A stretch of 64,000 bases of DNA from Tenodera sinensis. Its lineage: Eukaryota > Arthropoda > Insecta > Mantodea > Mantidae. Made by a program: the position numbers and the translations under genes. This document shows positions 37,564-53,019 of the stretch, piece by piece; position 1 is the stretch's first letter, and each line of letters starts with the position of its first letter. The stretch covers positions 47,841,216-47,905,215 of the forward strand of contig CM060969.1 of NCBI GenBank assembly GCA_030765045.1. The letters run 5' to 3'. Below the pieces are notes generated by a model. That model was not told the DNA's origin, ran no database searches, and was given only the letters and a program-made list of their open reading frames with translations.

Positions 37564-40500
37564 CACACTCACACACGCACTCACACACCCACGCGGCTTA
37601 AAGTATTATATGGTGAACAGGTGTATAGACGGACCAACAAACTCTGTCGATTTCTTTTTGCAATTTTGAATATTGTCCCGTAGCACGACTAACAAAGTGC
37701 GAGATCTGTTTACTGATTATTCTCATTGTCAAGGCATAGCGCTGAAGTCCGTCGATGCTGCCAGCTTCAGAAGCAATTGAGCTGTCTGGCGCCGTTTCTC
37801 GACGGATTTTACCGTCCTAAATATTATAAGACGCACATGTATAATGCAATGGCAGCAAATTGACAAATAGAAGAGAGTTCATCTGTTAATTGACTCTTAT
37901 TGTCGATAGTGAAGTGAGGAGCTGCTTGGCGGATTTTCGCGTCATTATATATTATTATAAGAGGCAGATTATATAATACAATGGCAGCAAACTTTGCGTC
38001 TTCTCTATGCATTTTTAAACACGTCTTGCAGTGAATCTAACAAACAGGGGCGATTTCATCTGTTGATTGATTCTTTTAGCGGATAGTAAAGAGTAACGAT
38101 CGCGTCATGTAGTACACAGTTTCAGAACCTTTATACTACCTCGTTTAACTTTGCGTAGGAAGTAAGGCTCTTACTCAACACAATATGATTATCTGTATGA
38201 ACAAGCGAGGTCTGTCACGAATACACACGTACACACGGTGATGAGGTGCCCGCTTGCTTATATCTCTGGCCCCTTGCTCTGTGAGACTCCTCTCTCCTCC
38301 CACTGACTTGGTGCTAATGAACAACCGTTCAAACGCAGACAACGCTCTTCGAATGGGAACATCGCTACTCGAGGAGCTTACTACCGGGATGCAAACCCAG
38401 GACGCAAACTCAAAATGATTTGGTGCAGTGGAGTACCCATTTTACATCGAGGCGACACATGTGATTCTAACAAGTCAAAACCTGTCAAACGACATCTAGC
38501 GGCATGAATTCGTACCTCCAAGCGCAATGATCTAAGGTTTACACAACGTAACAACCCCTGATACACATTCATTTCTGTTACCCGCCCGGTAGTTTAGCAA
38601 AATGTTTCCTTCTTTACTACTTACAATTTCATCATCCTCGACTCGCCGGTGGCCTATCTGTCTCAGGTCCACCAGAAGGTAGAGTTCAAGCGCACATTCA
38701 TAACGATCTTAAACACAGCTCGATGGTTCGATGTCAATTGAAGGTTACAAGTATTAAAGTAATATGTGATCATACGACTTATTTACTCCCCTTTGTCGTT
38801 AATTTTGGTTACCACATGCTACATAATCCCTCATCGTTAATAAAAGTTAGTATGTGTAATTCAATGTCAGCAAAGTATGTCGTTTTCTGTATGCAATTTT
38901 TAATCATGCCTCTAGTATAAGTAACAATGTGTGGCGAGTTCAACTATTTATTGATTCGTATTGTGGATAGTAAAGTGTGGGCGGCGTGTCCTGCAGTAAA
39001 CACTTTCAAAATTCTTATACTACTTCTTAGAACTTTAATATAGGAGTAAGGCTCAAAGTTTACTGAAAAAGCTAGCTGTATGTTAGCAGACTTTAGCGTC
39101 CAAAGTATTATAGGATGAGAATGTGTAATGCAATGGCAGCAAGCACTATGGTTTTCTTCATGCAATTTATAACCATGTCTTGCAGTGAATCTAACAAAAA
39201 GGGGCGAGTTCACATTTTGATTGATTCTTTTTGCAGATAGAAATGAGTAGCCATCGTGTCATGCGGAAGACACTTTCAAAACCCCTATAATAGCTCTTTT
39301 TACTTTACCTAGTAAGTAAGACTCTTAGTTTACACAAAATAATTATCCTTTTGAACAAGCGTGTTCTGTTGTGTGTGTGTGTGTGTGTTTGTGTGTCTGT
39401 CTGACTGTCTGTGTGTGTCTGTCTGCCTGTCTGTGTGTGTTTGACTGTGGACCTGTATCTGTTTTTAGATTGACTCATATATATTATTATGAGAAATAAT
39501 TATGGCAAGGGTAAATTATTGCTTGACTCAACTGGTAACAGTCAGTGAAGCCCTCTTTATTCAGAGAAGCAACGCAATACACCTGATATAAATTCATTTA
39601 ATTTAAACGCCAGGTATTGTATAACAGGGTTTCCTTTATTTGTAATAACAAGTTCATCATGCTTGACTTAATTGCGGGTAGTAAAAAAGTGTACCCCCCA
39701 GGGAGGATTTGAACTCACAACCGACGAATCAAGCGTTGCTAGTTACGGGCCCCCACCAGCTCTCTGTCACCGCGGCTACCAGGAGGTACGAGTCAAAGGC
39801 ACTTTTATAAGGATCTTAAGCACTGAGTGATGGCTGGATGTCAATTGCAGGTTATAAGTATTACAATAATATGCAAATAGAATACTCATTTACTCCACTT
39901 TGTCATTAATTTTGATTACTACATGCTACATAGTACCTCATCATTTATAAAAATCACTATTTCGGTCCTATTTCAAACAGCAAGACAGAGATACGTAAGT
40001 ACTCTGTGGTCAATATAAATGTTGTACTGATCAAGCTAAATATACAGCATTTTCAAGGCTCTACTGATCATATACATACATGTATGTGTGCTTGGTAGTT
40101 TACAGTCACCGCACATGTGAACACAATATCAGTAGTTCAGTTAACTGCGTTAAAATAGGTTCTGAATGAAAAACGACACTTTGTTTACTCACTTGGAAGA
40201 TCTATACACATATGTAAACAAACCAAAGCATAACCTCAAACAAATTGCATTCATTCGTAGAGGTATTTACAACACCCAACTATAATGCTTCCGATTGCAA
40301 CACTTTAACTGAAAGTAACATATTGAATCTAGAACAATACAAAATAATTTGTCGTAATTGCCATAAATCATATATTTAAGGATTTATGGGTGCATAATAG
40401 AAAGGCACATCCAAGGAGTATCTAAACTTGGTTCTGTGAAACAGATTCAAATACTGTTGTCGATGTACATATGTATGTCAGAGATACTTAGAGTAGTTTC

Positions 40501-40566
40501 TCTCTGCATGGTGATGACGGCAAGGCTGAATAAATTCAAAGAGCAAAGTTGTTAACGTTGCCCACG
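36035..40566 (+). repeat. Array unit 9
   Basis: Tracts: poly(T) 36885-36905 (21 T), (AC)39 at 37484-37561, (TG)9 at 39370-39387 (the shortest TG tract). The tRNA-like segment is 39691-39789, minus strand. T at 36701 is shared with unit 6, and G at 37966 with units 7, 8, 10 and 12. Private changes are A at 38096, C at 39426 and A at 40154. Confidence 0.97.
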
Positions 40567-42023
40567 TATTGAAAGGTGTAAAATAAACGAAATAGGATGC
40601 AGTATTTCCCAAAATACGTTTTTATATGTTCTACTGGCCTTGACAAAGTCTGTACACGTTGAAAATATATTACTGAATGTTTGAAATATAATTCGGACAA
40701 AAGTTATGTATAGCATGTCTCTTATGTGTACATACATATGTAAAAATCCAAGCATAACCTCCAATAAATTGCATTATCTGATAAAAGTATGATGACGGCA
40801 TGGATGAATAAATTCAAAGAGAAACCTGTTAACGTAGCTCACGTATTGAAAGGTGTAACATAAATGAAATAGAACGCTGCATCCTCCAAAATACTTTTCT
40901 TTATCAAAACTTGTTCTATTGGCCTTGATTAAATCGCTACATTTCGAAAATATCTTTCTCAAGGTTTGAGATATAATTCTGACAAAGCATATGTACAGAA
41001 TGAATCTCATATGTGCATATGTGAACAATCCAAGCATAACCTTAAACAAATTGCACTAATTCATAAAGGTATTTAAAACGCACAGCTATAATGGTTTCAA
41101 TTGCAGCTCTTTAATTGAGAGTAACATAGTTGATCTAGAACAATACAAAATCCTTTGTCCCCATTGCCATAAATTAGATAGTATGTAAGGGCTAAACAAG
41201 TACACATTTGAAAAGCAGACTCAGGGAGTATCGAAACTTGGCTCTTTGAAACAGATTCAAATACTCTTGTGGTTGTATGTCAGAGACACTAAGAGTAGTT
41301 TCTCTCTGAATGATGATGACTGCATGGTTCAATAAATTCGAGGAGTGTTTAACGTTGCACAAGTAATGAAAGGTACAAAATAAATGAGATAGAATGCTGT
41401 ATTTCGCAAAATACTCTTCTTTTTTTTTTTTTTCTTTTTTTTTTTTCCATCAACACTTGTGCTACTGGTCTTGATTAAATCGCTTAATGTTGCAAATATA
41501 TTACTGAATGTTTGAGATATAATTCTGACAAAGGTTACGTATAGCTTGACTCTTCTGGAAATAGCCAACGAAGCCCTCTTCATTCTGAATGGCTTCTGTA
41601 AACGTAACGATGTGTAACACTTTGTCGCACAAATGCACAGAACCTGTTAAGTGACACCCCCATTTATTGGTTTGAATACAAAAAGGGAGCTGATTAATAT
41701 AATTTATTAATCATGCATGCAAGGAGAATGAAGTTCTAAAGCCTTCACACAGCGCCAAGAGCTTAAAGGTTACGACTGTCCCTTAGCCTACTGAATTGTG
41801 CTCATTTCCATTTAGCTACCAGAAACTAGCATTAAAACAATTTATGGACATATTTGTCTTAATAAACTAATGTAGATAGTAGAACAAACGACTTCACGAA
41901 TGTGTAGTATGAAGAAGATTTAGAGAAGAAACACATGTGAGCGCACAGATGAGATTTTTTTGGTGGAGGCTCTTGGCCGTCAAGAATCCATATTTCATTA
42001 AAACTCACAAATCCGTCCACGCG

Positions 42024-42080
<57 letters not shown>

Positions 42081-43887
42081 CACACTCACACACGCACTCA
42101 CACACCCACGCGGCTTAAAGTATTATATGGTGAACAGGTGTATAGACGGACAAACAAACTCTGTCGATTTCTTTTTGCAATTTTGAATATTGTCCCGTAG
42201 CACGACTAACAAAGTGCGAGATCTGTTTACTGATTATTCTCATTGTCAAGGCATAGCGCTGAAGTCCGTCGATGCTGCCAGCTTCAGAAGCAATTGAGCT
42301 GTCTGGCGCCGTTTCTCGACGGATTTTACCGTCCTAAATATTATAAGACGCACATGTATAATGCAATGGCAGCAAATTGACAAATAGAAGAGAGTTCATC
42401 TGTTAATTGACTCTTATTGTCGATAGTGAAGTGAGGAGCTGCTTGGCGGATTTTCGCGTCATTATATATATTATTATAAGAGGCAGATTATATAATACAA
42501 TGGCAGCAAACTTTGCGTCTTCTCTATGCATTTTTAAACACGTCTTGCAGTGAATCTAACAAACAGGGGCGATTTCATCTGTTGATTGATTCTTTTAGCG
42601 GATAGTAAAGAGTAGCGATCGCGTCATGTAGTACACAGTTTCAGAACCTTTATACTACCTCGTTTAACTTTGCGTAGGAAGTAAGGCTCTTACTCAACAC
42701 AATATGATTATCTGTATGAACAAGCGAGGTCTGTCACGAATACACACGTACACACGGTGATGAGGTGCCCGCTTGCTTATATCTCTGGCCCCTTGCTCTG
42801 TGAGACTCCTCTCTCCTCCCACTGACTTGGTGCTAATGAACAACCGTTCAAACGCAGACAACGCTCTTCGAATGGGAACATCGCTACTCGAGGAGCTTAC
42901 TACCGGGATGCAAACCCAGGACGCAAACTCAAAATGATTTGGTGCAGTGGAGTACCCATTTTACATCGAGGCGACACATGTGATTCTAACAAGTCAAAAC
43001 CTGTCAAACGACATCTAGCGGCATGAATTCGTACCTCCAAGCGCAATGATCTAAGGTTTACACAACGTAACAACCCCTGATACACATTCATTTCTGTTAC
43101 CCGCCCGGTAGTTTAGCAAAATGTTTCCTTCTTTACTACTTACAATTTCATCATCCTCGACTCGCCGGTGGCCTATCTGTCTCAGGTCCACCAGAAGGTA
43201 GAGTTCAAGCGCACATTCATAACGATCTTAAACACAGCTCGATGGTTCGATGTCAATTGAAGGTTACAAGTATTAAAGTAATATGTGATCATACGACTTA
43301 TTTACTCCCCTTTGTCGTTAATTTTGGTTACCACATGCTACATAATCCCTCATCGTTAATAAAAGTTAGTATGTGTAATTCAATGTCAGCAAAGTATGTC
43401 GTTTTCTGTATGCAATTTTTAATCATGCCTCTAGTATAAGTAACAATGTGTGGCGAGTTCAACTATTTATTGATTCGTATTGTGGATAGTAAAGTGTGGG
43501 CGGCGTGTCCTGCAGTAAACACTTTCAAAATTCTTATACTACTTCTTAGAACTTTAATATAGGAGTAAGGCTCAAAGTTTACTGAAAAAGCTAGCTGTAT
43601 GTTAGCAGACTTTAGCGTCCAAAGTATTATAGGATGAGAATGTGTAATGCAATGGCAGCAAGCACTATGGTTTTCTTCATGCAATTTATAACCATGTCTT
43701 GCAGTGAATCTAACAAAAAGGGGCGAGTTCACATTTTGATTGATTCTTTTTGCAGATAGAAATGAGTAGCCATCGTGTCATGCGGAAGACACTTTCAAAA
43801 CCCCTATAATAGCTCTTTTTACTTTACCTAGTAAGTAAGACTCTTAGTTTACACAAAATAATTATCCTTTTGAACAAGCGTGTTCTG

Positions 43888-43934
<47 letters not shown>

Positions 43935-45109
43935 TGTGTCTGTCTGACTGTCTGTGTGTGTCTGTCTGACTGTCTGTGTGTGTTTGACTGTGGACCTGTA
44001 TCTGTTTTTAGATTGACTCATATATATTATTATGAGAAATAATTATGGCAAGGGTAAATTATTGCTTGACTCAACTGGTAACAGTCAGTGAAGCCCTCTT
44101 TATTCAGAGAAGCAACGCAATACACCTGATATAAATTCATTTAATTTAAACGCCAGGTATTGTATAACAGGGTTTCCTTTATGTGTAATAACAAGTTCAT
44201 CATGCTTGACTTAATTGCGGGTAGTAAAAAAGTGTACCCCCCAGGGAGGATTTGAACTCACAACCGACGAATCAAGCGTTGCTAGTTACGGGCCCCCACC
44301 AGCTCTCTGTCACCGCGGCTACCAGGAGGTACGAGTCAAAGGCACTTTTATAAGGATCTTAAGCACTGAGTGATGGCTGGATGTCAATTGCAGGTTATAA
44401 GTATTACAATAATATGCAAATAGAATACTCATTTACTCCACTTTGTCATTAATTTTTATTACTACATGCTACATAGTACCTCATCATTTATAAAAATCAC
44501 TATTTCGGTCCTATTTCAAACAGCAAGACAGAGATACGTAAGTACTCTGTGGTCAATATAAATGTTGTACTGATCAAGCTAAATATACAGCATTTTCAAG
44601 GCTCTACTGATCATATACATACATGTATGTGTGCTTGGTAGTTTACAGTCACCGCACATGTGAACACAATATCAGTAGTTCAGTTAACTGCGTTAAGATA
44701 GGTTCTGAATGAAAAACGACACTTTGTTTACTCACTTGGAAGATCTATACACATATGTAAACAAACCAAAGCATAACCTCAAACAAATTGCATTCATTCG
44801 TAGAGGTATTTACAACACCCAACTATAATGCTTCCGATTGCAACACTTTAACTGAAAGTAACATATTGAATCTAGAACAATACAAAATAATTTGTCGTAA
44901 TTGCCATAAATCATATATTTAAGGATTTATGGGTGCATAATAGAAAGGCACATCCAAGGAGTATCTAAACTTGGTTCTGTGAAACAGATTCAAATACTGT
45001 TGTCGATGTACATATGTATGTCAGAGATACTTAGAGTAGTTTCTCTCTGCATGGTGATGACGGCAAGGCTGAATAAATTCAAAGAGCAAAGTTGTTAACG
45101 TTGCCCACG
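40567..45109 (+). repeat. Array unit 10
   Basis: Tracts: poly(T) 41417-41446, interrupted by C at 41419 and 41434; (AC)27 at 42025-42078; (TG)21 at 43889-43930. The tRNA-like segment is 44234-44332, minus strand. Shared variants are the extra TA near 42467, G at 42485 and G at 44183. Private changes are A at 41494, A at 42152 and T at 44457. Confidence 0.97.
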
Positions 45110-45960
45110 TATTGAAAGGTGTAAAATAAACGAAATAGGATGCAGTATTTCCCAAAATACGTTTTTATATGTTCTACTGGCCTTGACAAAGTCTGTACAC
45201 GTTGAAAATATATTACTGAATGTTTGAAATATAATTCGGACAAAAGTTATGTATAGCATGTCTCTTATGTGTACATACATATGTAAAAATCCAAGCATAA
45301 CCTCCAATAAATTGCATTATCTGATAAAAGTATGATGACGGCATGGATGAATAAATTCAAAGAGAAACCTGTTAACGTAGCTCACGTATTGAAAGGTGTA
45401 ACATAAATGAAATAGAACGCTGCATCCTCCAAAATACTTTTCTTTATCAAAACTTGTTCTATTGGCCTTGATTAAATCGCTACATTTCGAAAATATCTTT
45501 CTCAAGGTTTGAGATATAATTCTGACAAAGCATATGTACAGAATGAATCTCATATGTGCATATGTGAACAATCCAAGCATAACCTTAAACAAATTGCACT
45601 AATTCATAAAGGTATTTAAAACGCACAGCTATAATGGTTTCAATTGCAGCTCTTTAATTGAGAGTAACATAGTTGATCTAGAACAATACAAAATCCTTTG
45701 TCCCCATTGCCATAAATTAGATAGTATGTAAGGGCTAAACAAGTACACATTTGAAAAGCAGACTCAGGGAGTATCGAAACTTGGCTCTTTGAAACAGATT
45801 CAAGTACTCTTGTGGTTGTATGTCAGAGACACTAAGAGTAGTTTCTCTCTGAATGATGATGACTGCATGGTTCAATAAATTCGAGGAGTGTTTAACGTTG
45901 CACAAGTAATGAAAGGTACAAAATAAATGAGATAGAATGCTGTATTTCGCAAAATACTCT

Positions 45961-46007
<47 letters not shown>

Positions 46008-46584
46008 CCATCAACACTTGTGCTACTGGTCTTGATTAAATCGCTTAATGTTGCGAATATATTACTGAATGTTTGAGATATAATTCTGACAAAGGTTACG
46101 TATAGCTTGACTCTTCTGGAAATAGCCAACGAAGCCCTCTTCATTCTGAATGGCTTCTGTAAACGTAACGATGTGTAACACTTTGTCGCACAAATGCACA
46201 GAACCTGTTAAGTGACACCCCCATTTATTGGTTTGAATACAAAAAGGGAGCTGATTAATATAATTTATTAATCATGCATGCAAGGAGAATGAAGTTCTAA
46301 AGCCTTCACACAGCGCCAAGAGCTTAAAGGTTACGACTGTCCCTTAGCCTACTGAATTGTGCTCATTTCCATTTAGCTACCAGAAACTAGCATTAAAACA
46401 ATTTATGGACATATTTGTCTTAATAAACTAATGTAGATAGTAGAACAAACGACTTCGCGAATGTGTAGTATGAAGAAGATTTAGAGAAGAAACACATGTG
46501 AGCGCACAGATGAGATTTTTTTGGTGGAGGCTCTTGGCCGTCAAGAATCCATATTTCATTAAAACTCACAAATCCGTCCACGCG

Positions 46585-46631
<47 letters not shown>

Positions 46632-48436
46632 CACACTCACACACGCACTCACACACCCACGCGGCTTAAAGTATTATATGGTGAACAGGTGTATAGACGG
46701 ACCAACAAACTCTGTCGATTTCTTTTTGCAATTTTGAATATTGTCCCGTAGCACGACTAACAAAGTGCGAGATCTGTTTACTGATTATTCTCATTGTCAA
46801 GGCATAGCGCTGAAGTCCGTCGATGCTGCCAGCTTCAGAAGCAATTGAGCTGTCTGGCGCCGTTTCTCGACGGATTTTACCGTCCTAAATATTATAAGAC
46901 GCACATGTATAATGCAATGGCAGCAAATTGACAAATAGAAGAGAGTTCATCTGTTAATTGACTCTTATTGTCGATAGTGAAGTGAGGAGCTGCTTGGCGG
47001 ATTTTCGCGTCATTATATATTATTATAAGAGGCACATTATATAATACAATGGCAGCAAACTTTGCGTCTTCTCTATGCATTTTTAAACACGTCTTGCAGT
47101 GAATCTAACAAACAGGGGCGATTTCATCTGTTGATTGATTCTTTTAGCGGATAGTAAAGAGTAGCGATCGCGTCATGTAGTACACAGTTTCAGAACCTTT
47201 ATACTACCTCGTTTAACTTTGCGTAGGAAGTAAGGCTCTTACTCAACACAATATGATTATCTGTATGAACAAGCGAGGTCTGTCACGAATACACACGTAC
47301 ACACGGTGATGAGGTGCCCGCTTGCTTATATCTCTGGCCCCTTGCTCTGTGAGACTCCTCTCTCCTCCCACTGACTTGGTGCTAATGAACAACCGTTCAA
47401 ACGCAGACAACGCTCTTCGAATGGGAACATCGCTACTCGAGGAGCTTACTACCGGGATGCAAACCCAGGACGCAAACTCAAAATGATTTGGTGCAGTGGA
47501 GTACCCATTTTACATCGAGGCGACACATGTGATTCTAACAAGTCAAAACCTGTCAAACGACATCTAGCGGCATGAATTCGTACCTCCAAGCGCAATGATC
47601 TAAGGTTTACACAACGTAACAACCCCTGATACACATTCATTTCTGTTACCCGCCCGGTAGTTTAGCAAAATGTTTCCTTCTTTACTACTTACAATTTCAT
47701 CATCCTCGACTCGCCGGTGGCCTATCTGTCTCAGGTCCACCAGAAGGTAGAGTTCAAGCGCACATTCATAACGATCTTAAACACAGCTCGATGGTTCGAT
47801 GTCAATTGAAGGTTACAAGTATTAAAGTAATATGTGATCATACGACTTATTTACTCCCCTTTGTCGTTAATTTTGGTTACCACATGCTACATAATCCCTC
47901 ATCGTTAATAAAAGTTAGTATGTGTAATTCAATGTCAGCAAAGTATGTCGTTTTCTGTATGCAATTTTTAATCATGCCTCTAGTATAAGTAACAATGTGT
48001 GGCGAGTTCAACTATTTATTGATTCGTATTGTGGATAGTAAAGTGTGGGCGGCGTGTCCTGCAGTAAACACTTTCAAAATTCTTATACTACTTCTTAGAA
48101 CTTTAATATAGGAGTAAGGCTCAAAGTTTACTGAAAAAGCTAGCTGTATGTTAGCAGACTTTAGCGTCCAAAGTATTATAGGATGAGAATGTGTAATGCA
48201 ATGGCAGCAAGCACTATGGTTTTCTTCATGCAATTTATAACCATGTCTTGCAGTGAATCTAACAAAAAGGGGCGAGTTCACATTTTGATTGATTCTTTTT
48301 GCAGATAGAAATGAGTAGCCATCGTGTCATGCGGAAGACACTTTCAAAACCCCTATAATAGCTCTTTTTACTTTACCTAGTAAGTAAGACTCTTAGTTTA
48401 CACAAAATAATTATCCTTTTGAACAAGCGTGTTCTG

Positions 48437-48491
<55 letters not shown>

Positions 48492-49666
48492 TGTGTCTGT
48501 CTGACTGTCTGTGTGTGTCTGTCTGACTGTCTGTGTGTGTTTGACTGTGGACCTGTATCTGTTTTTAGATTGACTCATATATATTATTATGAGAAATAAT
48601 TATGGCAAGGGTAAATTATTGCTTGACTCAACTGGTAACAGTCAGTGAAGCCCTCTTTATTCAGAGAAGCAACGCAATACACCTGATATAAATTCATTTA
48701 ATTTAAACGCCAGGTATTGTATAACAGGGTTTCCTTTATGTGTAATAACAAGTTCATCATGCTTGACTTAATTGCGGGTAGTAAAAAAGTGTACCCCCCA
48801 GGGAGGATTTGAACTCACAACCGACGAATCAAGCGTTGCTAGTTACGGGCCCCCACCAGCTCTCTGTCACCGCGGCTACCAGGAGGTACGAGTCAAAGGC
48901 ACTTTTATAAGGATCTTAAGCACTGAGTGATGGCTGGATGTCAATTGCAGGTTATAAGTATTACAATAATATGCAAATAGAATACTCATTTACTCCACTT
49001 TGTCATTAATTTTGATTACTACATGCTACATAGTACCTCATCATTTATAAAAATCACTATTTCGGTCCTATTTCAAACAGCAAGACAGAGATACGTAAGT
49101 ACTCTGTGGTCAATATAAATGTTGTACTGATCAAGCTAAATATACAGCATTTTCAAGGCTCTACTGATCATATACATACATGTATGTGTGCTTGGTAGTT
49201 TACAGTCACCGCACATGTGAACACAATATCAGTAGTTCAGTTAACTGCGTTAAGATAGGTTCTGAATGAAAAACGACACTTTGTTTACTCACTTGGAAGA
49301 TCTATACACATATGTAAACAAACCAAAGCATAACCTCAAACAAATTGCATTCATTCGTAGAGGTATTTACAACACCCAACTATAATGCTTCCGATTGCAA
49401 CACTTTAACTGAAAGTAACATATTGAATCTAGAACAATACAAAATAATTTGTCGTAATTGCCATAAATCATATATTTAAGGATTTATGGGTGCATAATAG
49501 AAAGGCACATCCAAGGAGTATCTAAACTTGGTTCTGTGAAACAGATTCAAATACTGTTGTCGATGTACATATGTATGTCAGAGATACTTAGAGTAGTTTC
49601 TCTCTGCATGGTGATGACGGCAAGGCTGAATAAATTCAAAGAGCAAAGTTGTTAACGTTGCCCACG
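45110..49666 (+). repeat. Array unit 11
   Basis: Tracts: poly(T) 45960-46007 (48 bases, the longest, with C at 45962); (AC)22 at 46586-46629; (TG)25 at 48438-48487. The tRNA-like segment is 48791-48889, minus strand. G at 48740 is shared with units 10 and 12. Private changes are G at 45804 and G at 46457. It lacks the G and extra-TA variants that both neighbours carry. Confidence 0.97.
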
Positions 49667-50513
49667 TATTGAAAGGTGTAAAATAAACGAAATAGGATGC
49701 AGTATTTCCCAAAATACGTTTTTATATGTTCTACTGGCCTTGACAAAGTCTGTACACGTTGAAAATATATTACTGAATGTTTGAAATATAATTCGGACAA
49801 AAGTTATGTATAGCATGTCTCTTATGTGTACATACATATGTAAAAATCCAAGCATAACCTCCAATAAATTGCATTATCTGATAAAAGTATGATGACGGCA
49901 TGGATGAATAAATTCAAAGAGAAACCTGTTAACGTAGCTCACGTATTGAAAGGTGTAACATAAATGAAATAGAACGCTGCATCCTCCAAAATACTTTTCT
50001 TTATCAAAACTTGTTCTATTGGCCTTGATTAAATCGCTACATTTCGAAAATATCTTTCTCAAGGTTTGAGATATAATTCTGACAAAGCATATGTACAGAA
50101 TGAATCTCATATGTGCATATGTGAACAATCCAAGCACAACCTTAAACAAATTGCACTAATTCATAAAGGTATTTAAAACGCACAGCTATAATGGTTTCAA
50201 TTGCAGCTCTTTAATTGAGAGTAACATAGTTGATCTAGAACAATACAAAATCCTTTGTCCCCATTGCCATAAATTAGATAGTATGTAAGGGCTAAACAAG
50301 TACACATTTGAAAAGCAGACTCAGGGAGTATCGAAACTTGGCTCTTTGAAACAGATTCAAATACTCTTGTGGTTGTATGTCAGAGACACTAAGAGTAGTT
50401 TCTCTCTGAATGATGATGACTGCATGGTTCAATAAATTCGAGGAGTGTTTAACGTTGCACAAGTAATGAAAGGTACAAAATAAATGAGATAGAATGCTGA
50501 ATTTCGCAAAATA

Positions 50514-50545
<32 letters not shown>

Positions 50546-51122
50546 CCATCAACACTTGTGCTACTGGTCTTGATTAAATCGCTTAATGTTGCGAATATAT
50601 TACTGAATGTTTGAGATATAATTCTGACAAAGGTTACGTATAGCTTGACTCTTCTGGAAATAGCCAACGAAGCCCTCTTCATTCTGAATGGCTTCTGTAA
50701 ACGTAACGATGTGTAACACTTTGTCGCACAAATGCACAGAACCTGTTAAGTGACACCCCCATTTATTGGTTTGAATACAAAAAGGGAGCTGATTAATATA
50801 ATTTATTAATCATGCATGCAAGGAGAATGAAGTTCTAAAGCCTTCACACAGCGCCAAGAGCTTAAAGGTTACGACTGTCCCTTAGCCTACTGAATTGTGC
50901 TCATTTCCATTTAGCTACCAGAAACTAGCATTAAAACAATTTATGGACATATTTGTCTTAATAAACTAATGTAGATAGTAGAACAAACGACTTCACGAAT
51001 GTGTAGTATGAAGAAGATTTAGAGAAGAAACACATGTGAGCGCACAGATGAGATTTTTTTGGTGGAGGCTCTTGGCCGTCAAGAATCCATATTTCATTAA
51101 AACTCACAAATCCGTCCACGCG

Positions 51123-51163
<41 letters not shown>

Positions 51164-52970
51164 CACACTCACACACGCACTCACACACCCACGCGGCTTA
51201 AAGTATTATATGGTGAACAGGTGTATAGACGGACCAACAAACTCTGTCGATTTCTTTTTGCAATTTTGAATATTGTCCCGTAGCACGACTAACAAAGTGC
51301 GAGATCTGTTTACTGATTATTCTCATTGTCAAGGCATAGCGCTGAAGTCCGTCGATGCTGCCAGCTTCAGAAGCAATTGAGCTGTCTGGCGCCGTTTCTC
51401 GACGGATTTTACCGTCCTAAATATTATAAGACGCACATGTATAATGCAATGGCAGCAAATTGACAAATAGAAGAGAGTTCATCTGTTAATTGACTCTTAT
51501 TGTCGATAGTGAAGTGAGGAGCTGCTTGGCGGATTTTCGCGTCATTATATATATTATTATAAGAGGCAGATTATATAATACAATGGCAGCAAACTTTGCG
51601 TCTTCTCTATGCATTTTTAAACACGTCTTGCAGTGAATCTAACAAACAGGGGCGATTTCATCTGTTGATTGATTCTTTTAGCGGATAGTAAAGAGTAGCG
51701 ATCGCGTCATGTAGTACACAGTTTCAGAACCTTTATACTACCTCGTTTAACTTTGCGTAGGAAGTAAGGCTCTTACTCAACACAATATGATTATCTGTAT
51801 GAACAAGCGAGGTCTGTCACGAATACACACGTACACACGGTGATGAGGTGCCCGCTTGCTTATATCTCTGGCCCCTTGCTCTGTGAGACTCCTCTCTCCT
51901 CCCACTGACTTGGTGCTAATGAACAACCGTTCAAACGCAGACAACGCTCTTCGAATGGGAACATCGCTACTCGAGGAGCTTACTACCGGGATGCAAACCC
52001 AGGACGCAAACTCAAAATGATTTGGTGCAGTGGAGTACCCATTTTACATCGAGGCGACACATGTGATTCTAACAAGTCAAAACCTGTCAAACGACATCTA
52101 GCGGCATGAATTCGTACCTCCAAGCGCAATGATCTAAGGTTTACACAACGTAACAACCCCTGATACACATTCATTTCTGTTACCCGCCCGGTAGTTTAGC
52201 AAAATGTTTCCTTCTTTACTACTTACAATTTCATCATCCTCGACTCGCCGGTGGCCTATCTGTCTCAGGTCCACCAGAAGGTAGAGTTCAAGCGCACATT
52301 CATAACGATCTTAAACACAGCTCGATGGTTCGATGTCAATTGAAGGTTACAAGTATTAAAGTAATATGTGATCATACGACTTATTTACTCCCCTTTGTCG
52401 TTAATTTTGGTTACCACATGCTACATAATCCCTCATCGTTAATAAAAGTTAGTATGTGTAATTCAATGTCAGCAAAGTATGTCGTTTTCTGTATGCAATT
52501 TTTAATCATGCCTCTAGTATAAGTAACAATGTGTGGCGAGTTCAACTATTTATTGATTCGTATTGTGGATAGTAAAGTGTGGGCGGCGTGTCCTGCAGTA
52601 AACACTTTCAAAATTCTTATACTACTTCTTAGAACTTTAATATAGGAGTAAGGCTCAAAGTTTACTGAAAAAGCTAGCTGTATGTTAGCAGACTTTAGCG
52701 TCCAAAGTATTATAGGATGAGAATGTGTAATGCAATGGCAGCAAGCACTATGGTTTTCTTCATGCAATTTATAACCATGTCTTGCAGTGAATCTAACAAA
52801 AAGGGGCGAGTTCACATTTTGATTGATTCTTTTTGCAGATAGAAATGAGTAGCCATCGTGTCATGCGGAAGACACTTTCAAAACCCCTATAATAGCTCTT
52901 TTTACTTTACCTAGTAAGTAAGACTCTTAGTTTACACAAAATAATTATCCTTTTGAACAAGCGTGTTCTG

Positions 52971-53019
<49 letters not shown>
